A program made the position numbers and the translations under genes. The notes beneath the pieces are model-generated. The model had not been told where the DNA came from and ran no database searches. It was given only the letters and a program-made list of their open reading frames with translations. Positions 58,671-64,000 of a DNA stretch of 64,000 nucleotides are shown here, piece after piece; position 1 is the stretch's first letter, and every line of letters starts with the position of its first letter. Source of the DNA: UBA6144 sp964399165 (GTDB taxonomy: Bacteria > Bdellovibrionota > Bacteriovoracia > Bacteriovoracales > Bacteriovoracaceae). The stretch spans positions 90,107 through 154,106 of the forward strand of contig CAYNPO010000009.1 in NCBI GenBank assembly GCA_964399165.1, written 5' to 3'.

Positions 58671-59862
58671 TAAACGCCCCCCGCACCATCTCCCTGAGGG
58701 AAATGCCGGAGACGTAATTCCCAAAGAGTGAGAGCCCCGCCGGGCGGGAGGGGGAGGCGCGCAGGGCCTCCACCGCCAGGTAGCGCTGGTGCCCGTAGAG
58801 CGGGAGGGCCTTGGGCCAAAGGGAGAAGTGCTCGGCCACCGGGGTGTGCATCATGCCCAAGTGGCGCGCGTCCTCCCGGGCCTTGCTGGAGAAGTCCTCC
58901 AGCATGGGAAGAATGAAGGTGAGGCTGGTGCGGGCGAGGCCTTTCACCCGTCCCTCGAAAATGGCGTGGTTGAAAAGGCAGCCCAAGGAATGGAAGCCCT
59001 CATTCCGTGGAAAGAGCACGCCGAAGGCGCCCTCAGTGGCAGGGAAGGGGGCGTCGAAGTGCATGGTGACGCTGGTGACGGGGAGGTAGGGGATGCTCTC
59101 GAGCAACTCTGCGCCCGTGGGCCAGTGCGCGCGCAGGAGGGTAGCCGCGGCGGACGCATCTGTGCACACCACCGTGTTCGGGTGGGCCTCGAAAGGGCCT
59201 TCGTCATTGAGGCGGATCTCGCCAGGAAAGCTTTTCGCCAAGGCGTCGATGAATTCCTGCATGCCGGCTTCAAAGCTCACTGAGCGGGCGGCCTCGCCCT
59301 TGAGGGCGCCTGGGAGCTGGAAGAAGCGCCGGGGAGATTGTTCCAGAAGCTGCGGCCAGACACTGCCCACGGTGAGGTTCTCAGCGCCAGTGCCATAGAT
59401 GCCCTGAAGGCCGGGGGAGAGCAGGGTGCGTACGCCGCTTTCGCCAAGGAGGGGAGTGAGATATTCCGCCAGAGTGGTTTCGGGACGGGGGGTTGGGGCG
59501 GCCTTACCGAGGCGGGTGAGGAGCTTGAGCCCCAAACCCGCGGTAAGGGCCGGGGACAGGGCCCCGTCACGCCAGACGAGACGCTTGAGTTTGGGGCGGC
59601 AGGGAAGGGGCTTGAGGCCCAGACCGGTGATCAGCGCCATGACGGCGTCGTCGGCATAGAGGGCGTTGGGCCCATGTTCGGCCAGTCCTGTGGGAAGCTG
59701 GCTGGTGCCGATTTTGCCGCCCAGGCGGTGGGCCTTCTCGTGGAGCGTGATGCGGTGGCCACGCTTGCCCAGCACGTGGGCCATGAGCAGCCCCGCCACG
59801 CCGCCGCCCCAGACGTGGACGTCGCGGATGGCGGGGTCGACGCTGCCGATGGGTCCTTTCAC
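58660..59862 (-). CDS. hemY: HemY-type protoporphyrinogen oxidase
   Basis: 400 residues, FAD-dependent. GGGVAGLLMAHVLGKRGHRITLHEKAHRLGGKIGT is the dinucleotide fold. Family marks are LSPGLQGIYGTGAENLTVGSVWPQLL, FEAGMQEFIDAL, GVLFPRNEGFHSLGCLFN and the C-terminal FAD loop LSLFGNYVSGISLREMV. It oxidises protoporphyrinogen IX (or coproporphyrinogen III) for heme. Four-base overlap with grxD, so hemY-grxD are cotranslated. At 400 residues it is slightly shorter than average (460). Confidence 0.88.
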   Translation of the reverse strand: MKGPIGSVDPAIRDVHVWGGGVAGLLMAHVLGKRGHRITLHEKAHRLGGKIGTSQLPTGLAEHGPNALYADDAVMALITGLGLKPLPCRPKLKRLVWRDGALSPALTAGLGLKLLTRLGKAAPTPRPETTLAEYLTPLLGESGVRTLLSPGLQGIYGTGAENLTVGSVWPQLLEQSPRRFFQLPGALKGEAARSVSFEAGMQEFIDALAKSFPGEIRLNDEGPFEAHPNTVVCTDASAAATLLRAHWPTGAELLESIPYLPVTSVTMHFDAPFPATEGAFGVLFPRNEGFHSLGCLFNHAIFEGRVKGLARTSLTFILPMLEDFSSKAREDARHLGMMHTPVAEHFSLWPKALPLYGHQRYLAVEALRASPSRPAGLSLFGNYVSGISLREMVRGAFSVA

Positions 59863-60224
59863 GCCTTGAGGATGGTCGCCAATTCACCGCTCTTGAACAT
59901 CTCGGTGACGATGTCGTTGCCTCCCACCAGCTGCCCTTTCACGTAAAGCTGCGGGTAGGTGGGCCAGTTGCTGTATTCTTTCAGGCCCTGGCGGATCTCG
60001 GGGTCGTTGAGGATGTTGAAGGTTTTGAAGGGCACGCCCACTTGGCGCAGGATGCCCACGGTGTTGGCGGAGAAGCCGCATTGGGGGAAGTCGCTGTTGC
60101 CTTTCATGAACAGCACCACTTTTTCGCTGGCGAGCAGGGCTTCGATGCGCTCCTTAAGCGGTTTCGCGGCGTCGGCCGTGGCGATTTCGTTGTCGGCGGT
60201 TTGCATGACGTTAAAGGGGTTCAT
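59859..60224 (-). CDS. grxD: Monothiol glutaredoxin (Grx4 type)
   Basis: 121 residues. VVLFMKGNSDFPQCGFSANTV carries the CGFS active site, and TYPQLYVKGQLVGGNDIVTEMFKSGEL the glutathione site. Carries iron-sulfur clusters; works with BolA, encoded 14 bases upstream in the same direction. N-terminal extension of about 22 residues (MNPFNVMQTADNE...) is unusual. Confidence 0.95.
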   Translation of the reverse strand: MNPFNVMQTADNEIATADAAKPLKERIEALLASEKVVLFMKGNSDFPQCGFSANTVGILRQVGVPFKTFNILNDPEIRQGLKEYSNWPTYPQLYVKGQLVGGNDIVTEMFKSGELATILKA

Positions 60225-60237
60225 GGGGACCTCGCTG

Positions 60238-60465
60238 TTAGGGCGTTTTGGTGTTGAGTTTCACGGCGTGCACGGGGCCCGCCAGGGCGTCTTTCAGGAT
60301 GTCCATGACCATGCGGTGCTGCTGCAAGAGCATCTTCCCGCGGAAGGCCTCGCTCACCACGAAGATTTCCAGGTGGTCGCGGGTGCCGGTCATGTCCTCC
60401 ACGCGCACTTGGGCGTCGGGGAGCGTTTCTTTGATGAGTTTTTCCACTAAAGCCAGGTTATCCAT
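60238..60465 (-). CDS. bolA: BolA family protein
   Basis: 75 residues. Pattern VEKLIKETLPDAQVRVEDMTGTRDHLEIFVVSEAFRGKMLLQQHRMVMDIL...VHAVKLNTKTP is BolA: the HxE.... and the FRGKMLLQQHRMV region with its His. Probably binds Grx4 and a cluster. Start ATG 60465, three bases ahead of the membrane protein stop at 60468; the three are one unit. Confidence 0.92.
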   Translation of the reverse strand: MDNLALVEKLIKETLPDAQVRVEDMTGTRDHLEIFVVSEAFRGKMLLQQHRMVMDILKDALAGPVHAVKLNTKTP

Positions 60466-60467
60466 GG

Positions 60468-60857
60468 TTATTCCTTGGGCACGACGGCCCAGAAGCTGGT
60501 AGCGAAGGTCAGGGCGCGCAGGAGCAGGGTGGTGTAGCCCAGGCGGCGGTGGAGCGGGAGGCGTCCGTTGTCTCCCGCCATCACTTTGCGGCCCGTGAAC
60601 AGCATGAAGCCGTAGAACACCACGGTGGTGACGGCGATGGAAACGTGGATGTTGAGCGCCCAAGGGTTTTCCAGGGCGCGGGAGGCCTTGAGGATGGCGT
60701 TGCGGGAGAGTTCGATCTGGAGGATCAGGGCCACGTCCCACAGCATGGCGGCGTACATGATGCGCGTATGGCGGAGCCGGCGGCGGTGCTGGCTGACCCC
60801 ATAAATCATCAGGGCCAGGATGGCGAAGGATTGCACCTGCATGGGCCAAGGAGACAT
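60468..60857 (-). CDS. Four-helix membrane protein
   Basis: 129 residues, helices near 8-22 (FAILALMIYGVSQ), 33-48, 70-90 (HVSIAVTTVVFYGFMLF) and 106-126. It has several His and Arg residues at helix borders (SQHRRRLRHTRI, PLHRRLGYTTLL) and two Asn (RNAIL, LNIHVS). The size and His positions recall DUF420-like or cytochrome-associated membrane proteins, fitting neighbours in heme and Fe-S biology; unproven. Start ATG 60857 with GGAAG. Confidence 0.65.
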   Translation of the reverse strand: MSPWPMQVQSFAILALMIYGVSQHRRRLRHTRIMYAAMLWDVALILQIELSRNAILKASRALENPWALNIHVSIAVTTVVFYGFMLFTGRKVMAGDNGRLPLHRRLGYTTLLLRALTFATSFWAVVPKE

Positions 60858-60936
60858 GGTTTTTGCTTCCGTTAGTTTTCGACGCTTAATATCATGGGCG
60901 ACGTAGGGGCGCCACCTTTGGCGCAGAGGGTAATTG

Positions 60937-63813
60937 ATGAGTTTGGGCAAGTGGGCGGTCATCGACATTGAAACCACCGGGATTAACCCAGCGGACGACG
61001 ACATCATCGACCTGGGTTATTGGCAGTTTGACGGCGTGACGCTGGTGAAGCGCTTCTCCAGTCTGGTGCGCTCGGCCCAGCCGATTTCCCCGTTCATCAG
61101 CAAATTGACCGGCATCAGCGACGCCCAGGTGCGCCGGGCGCCTCCCTGGGACCAGGTGGAGCCCGACCTCCTGGAGCTTGAGGGCCATGTTCTCATCGCC
61201 CACAACGCCGAGTTCGAGCGCAAGTTCCTGGAGCGCTATTTCGACAGGGTCGCCAAGCATTCCCCCCAGCGGGAGTCGTTCCAGGACTCGCTCCTGTACC
61301 TGGGGCTCCTGTTTCCGGGACAAGGGCAGCTCAACCTCGAGGGCTTCATCCAGCGCTTTGGCTTCGCCGAGAAGGAAGAGCACCGCGGGGAAGCCGACAG
61401 CCGGGACCTGCTGAAGGTGCTGGTGGCGGCCACGGCCATGACCTGGCAGGACCGCGAGTGGCGCTTGAAGTTGCTGGAGAGTTTCCAGGGATTGCCGGAC
61501 GATTTTTGGTTCAAGACCTTCCTTTCCCAACCCTGGGACGAACTCGTGGCCTTAGCCGAAGCGACCGAGGTGGACCTGGAGCGCGCGTTGGCCACCTGGA
61601 AGGAGAACGGCAAGGCGCCCATTCCTCAGAGCGAGAGCGCCGACGCCGAAGGGCTGCCCCGGAAATTCACCGGCGAGGCCGTGAAGAATTTCCTCTTGGA
61701 TGAGCCCGGCAGGCAGAAGCACGCCCCCGGTTACCGCGCCCGTCAGGCGCAAGTGGACATGGCCTTCCGGGTGGGGCAGGCGTTCAAGAACCGCATCCAC
61801 GCCTTAATCCAGGCGCCCACGGGAACAGGGAAGACCCTTGGATACTTGTTGCCGAGCGCGCTCTTCGCCCTCGAGACCCGTGAGCAGGTGCTGGTCGCCA
61901 CGGGGACCAAGACCCTGCAAGACCAAGTCATGGACAAGGACGTCCCCCAACTGCGCCGGCTCCTGCAGTTGCCCGAGTCCGAGTTCAAGGTCACGCGCCT
62001 GGTGGGGTCCAACAACCACCTGTGCGAGCTGCGCTTCCGGGACGACGACGACGCGGGCAATCTGCTGGCAATGGCGGTCATGGACGAGGCCTTCAGCCGC
62101 GCCTACTTCGACCTGCTATTCTTCCACAACTCCCGCGCTGCCTACCCGGACATGATCACCCGGGAGCAAGTTCCGTTCATCCTGAAAAAGCTCATGCCGG
62201 CCGTGCGCGAGCGCGACGAGGCCCTGGCCGTGGACTACCGGGCCTGCGTGGGCAGCCAGTGCCCTTTCGTGCTCCAGTGCAGCTACGTGCGCGGACTGCG
62301 CGAGGCCAAGGAGGCCCAGCTTATCGTGGGCAACCACGCCATGCTGCTCTCATGGCCCCGCAGCTTCCCGCGCCCCGGACACGTGGTGGTGGACGAGGCC
62401 CATAAGATTGAGGGAGAGGCTACCCGTGCCTTCGCGGTGGAGATCACCGACCGCTCGGTGGAGGCCCTCCTCAAGTCCCAGCCCCAGGGCATCGGGGCCC
62501 TCCAGTATTTGCTCAACACCGAGGCGCATCCGCCCCGCGAGGAAGAGTTAGCACGCCTGCGCGACGAGGGGCAGTTCTCCCAGCGTCTGGCCCGGGACCA
62601 CCAGGTACCGCTGGAGCAGGCGGTGGACTCGCTCTTCAAGAAGTCCGATCGTTACCACCCGGTGCACGTGAACGAGCTGCCCTTCCCCGAGCGCGAACGC
62701 GCCCGGGACGAGCTGGCGGTGGCGATCCTCAACCACTTCGAAAGCCTGTGCCAGATCTGGCGCGACTTGCACGCGCTTCTGGCCCCTTATTATGAGCGCT
62801 GGGAGAAGCGCGACCTGGGCGACGACAAAAACAAGATGAAGGCCTGGGCGGTGTTCGAGAGCTTCTGGGGCCAGCTGGAGAAGCACTCCCTGGCGCTCCA
62901 GCACTATCTCAGTGCGCCCCAGGGTTGGGTGACGGCCCTGAAATACGCCGAAGAAGAAGGCTGGACGGTGGAATCCGCCCCCATCGACGTAGGAGCGAGC
63001 CTGGCCAAGGGGCTCTTAGAGCCCTCCCAGGCGGTGGTTTACACCTCGGCCACCCTCGCCAACGCCACCGGCGACGCCGGCGTGCAGGGCGTGGAGTGGA
63101 TGACAGGATACACCTACTTGCCCCAAGACAAACGTTTCAAGTCGGGCCTCTATCTACCCCCCACCTTCGATTACACCCACAAGGCGAAAGTTTTCCTGTG
63201 CACCGACACGCGCCCCATCAGCGACCCCATGTTCGTGCCGGACTTCCTGGCGCCGATCATTCCGGTTGTAGAAGAAATCGGCGGCCGCACGCTCTTCCTC
63301 TTCTCGGCCCGGGCGCGCTTTGAGACCGCGGTGGACATCCTGCTCAAGAAATTCGAGGGCCGCCTGCCCGTGTTCGTCCAGGGAATGGGCAAGAACGTGG
63401 TGGAGGAATTCAAGAAGTCCTCCGGCGGGATCCTGGTGGGCATGGAGAGTTTCGGCGAGGGCATAGACGTGCCCGGTGACAAGCTCCAACTCATCGTCAT
63501 CGACAAGATCCCCGACGTGCGCCAGGAGATGGTCATCAACAAGCGTCGCGAGTGGTACGACGCCGCCTTCGGCAACGAGTTCGCCGACTACTTCCTTGCC
63601 CAGCGGGCACGGGCCCTGCACCAGAAGTGCGGGCGCCTGCTGCGCTCGGAGACGGACTATGGCGCGGTCATTGTGGCTGACCAGCGCACCAAGAAGTGGA
63701 AGGGCGGGACCCTACGCCAGTTTGCCAAGCTCATGGAGCCCTACAAGATGGAAGTGGCGGATCTGCCCAAGGCGGCCGAAGAGGTGCGCCAGTTCCTGGC
63801 GGGGCAGGCGTGA
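60937..63813 (+). CDS. dinG: DinG-family helicase with N-terminal DEDDh exonuclease domain
   Basis: 958 residues. Residues 1-175 form a DEDDh exonuclease (DIETTG, IAHNAEFERKFL, EADSRDLL). The helicase part has Walker A IQAPTGTGKTLGYLLP (residue 290s), VVVDEAHKIEGEA (DEAH box) and a four-Cys iron-sulfur region with CELRF, CVGSQCPFVLQC. Motif VI region LHQKCGRLLRSETDYG. Combines 5'-3' DNA unwinding with 3'-5' trimming, as in Staphylococcus-type DinG. In exonuclease motif II the usual Asp is Glu (NAEFE). ATG 60937 chosen; a TTG at 60934 is weaker. GTGA overlap with the next gene. Confidence 0.9.
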   Translation: MSLGKWAVIDIETTGINPADDDIIDLGYWQFDGVTLVKRFSSLVRSAQPISPFISKLTGISDAQVRRAPPWDQVEPDLLELEGHVLIAHNAEFERKFLERYFDRVAKHSPQRESFQDSLLYLGLLFPGQGQLNLEGFIQRFGFAEKEEHRGEADSRDLLKVLVAATAMTWQDREWRLKLLESFQGLPDDFWFKTFLSQPWDELVALAEATEVDLERALATWKENGKAPIPQSESADAEGLPRKFTGEAVKNFLLDEPGRQKHAPGYRARQAQVDMAFRVGQAFKNRIHALIQAPTGTGKTLGYLLPSALFALETREQVLVATGTKTLQDQVMDKDVPQLRRLLQLPESEFKVTRLVGSNNHLCELRFRDDDDAGNLLAMAVMDEAFSRAYFDLLFFHNSRAAYPDMITREQVPFILKKLMPAVRERDEALAVDYRACVGSQCPFVLQCSYVRGLREAKEAQLIVGNHAMLLSWPRSFPRPGHVVVDEAHKIEGEATRAFAVEITDRSVEALLKSQPQGIGALQYLLNTEAHPPREEELARLRDEGQFSQRLARDHQVPLEQAVDSLFKKSDRYHPVHVNELPFPERERARDELAVAILNHFESLCQIWRDLHALLAPYYERWEKRDLGDDKNKMKAWAVFESFWGQLEKHSLALQHYLSAPQGWVTALKYAEEEGWTVESAPIDVGASLAKGLLEPSQAVVYTSATLANATGDAGVQGVEWMTGYTYLPQDKRFKSGLYLPPTFDYTHKAKVFLCTDTRPISDPMFVPDFLAPIIPVVEEIGGRTLFLFSARARFETAVDILLKKFEGRLPVFVQGMGKNVVEEFKKSSGGILVGMESFGEGIDVPGDKLQLIVIDKIPDVRQEMVINKRREWYDAAFGNEFADYFLAQRARALHQKCGRLLRSETDYGAVIVADQRTKKWKGGTLRQFAKLMEPYKMEVADLPKAAEEVRQFLAGQA

Positions 63814-64000
63814 AGGGCGTGTTGGAGGAAGTGGAGGCGGCCCTGCTCGCCCACAAGCCTCCCCGCATGAAATGGATGCCCGAGTCGTACATCGGTGGCG
63901 GTCGTTCGAAGTTGCGCTTCATCGGTCTCAAAGTCCCCCAGGTGCGCCAGACGCTGAAGGCAGGGTTTTCCTTTTCCCGTGGCGTGCCCGCGGACACCGC
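63810..64000 (+). CDS. AlkD-like DNA alkylation repair protein, N-terminal fragment
   Basis: Open to the window end from GTG 63810 (overlapping the dinG stop, GTGA). Only 63 residues are visible: an N-terminal helix VLEEVEAALLAHKPPRM, then ESYIGGGRSKLRFIGLKVPQVRQTLKAG. The G.K.P..R pattern after a KLRF-like helix is like the HEAT-repeat AlkC/AlkD glycosylases that remove N3- and N7-alkylated bases. Too short for certainty. Cotranscribed with the helicase, which suits DNA repair. Confidence 0.6.
   Translation, partial: MKGVLEEVEAALLAHKPPRMKWMPESYIGGGRSKLRFIGLKVPQVRQTLKAGFSFSRGVPADT

Noticed and set aside
1..64000. tRNA, rRNA, CRISPR, prophage or insertion sequence
   Set aside because: No cloverleaf, repeat-spacer array, transposase or integrase motif was seen in the gaps or frames.

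Overview
The window is GC-rich (about 60-65% by eye), densely packed chromosomal DNA of a Gram-negative bacterium. An LptE-like lipoprotein, Mla/MCE transport genes, lipoprotein and Sec signal peptides, OxyR, BolA/Grx and a DciA-type protein point to a proteobacterium-like cell. The DUF3015-DUF4105 pair, a fused alpha/beta E1 dehydrogenase, secreted HExxH proteins and a GH15/OtsA pair would fit a Bdellovibrionota or other former deltaproteobacterial lineage, but that placement is inference. I see no tRNA, rRNA, phage, insertion sequence or CRISPR, and no gene-free stretch over 300 bases. Four-base ATGA/GTGA start-stop overlaps and convergent 3' overlaps are frequent.

Layout. 1-2.7 kb: partial otsA (trehalose-6-phosphate synthase) divergent from a GH15 glucoamylase/trehalase-type enzyme. 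2.7-5.5 kb: a lysine/diaminopimelate operon dapB-dapA-dapD-Nudix. 5.6-10.2 kb: small conserved proteins, a degenerate zincin-like protein, DUF3015, DUF4105, a VanX-type dipeptidase lipoprotein and a 50-residue membrane protein. 10.4-18.9 kb: a divergent SelO-like pseudokinase, peptidase E, an endonuclease/phosphatase-fold protein, a phospholipase D/cardiolipin synthase, a PilT/PilU ATPase, an LTA-synthase-like sulfatase-fold membrane enzyme and a small secreted protein. 18.9-23.9 kb: lipA-lipB-aroC, an ABC ATPase with a YdcZ-type transporter, and oxyR. 24.0-26.1 kb: three tandem paralogous secreted Arg/Pro-rich beta-sandwich proteins, each followed by an intrinsic terminator.

26.1-33.1 kb is an unusual amino-acid catabolic island: an AstA-type N-succinyltransferase, a class III transaminase, an AstD-type aldehyde dehydrogenase, a DUF1338/HglS 2-oxoadipate dioxygenase-decarboxylase and two exporters, without AstB. 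Together these could form a succinyl-protected lysine degradation route ending in 2-oxoadipate and 2-hydroxyglutarate. A fused E1 2-oxo acid dehydrogenase and a secreted subtilase follow.

36.8-44.6 kb is a housekeeping block read on the minus strand: yceD-rpmF-fabH-fabD-fabG-acpP-fabF-glyA-nrdR-nusB, with plsX missing from its usual place. 44.7-55.4 kb: aroK, a receiver-like protein, alr, mlaE-mlaF-mlaD, a GYF-like membrane protein whose gene appears joined to the next frame through a run of ten A, a tRNA-type methyltransferase, dciA-like, lptE and holA. 55.4-64 kb: two secreted HExxH proteins, methyltransferase, orphan PIN-domain protein ending in a 20-bp perfect palindrome, hemY-grxD-bolA-membrane protein, a DinG-type helicase-exonuclease and the start of an AlkD-like gene.
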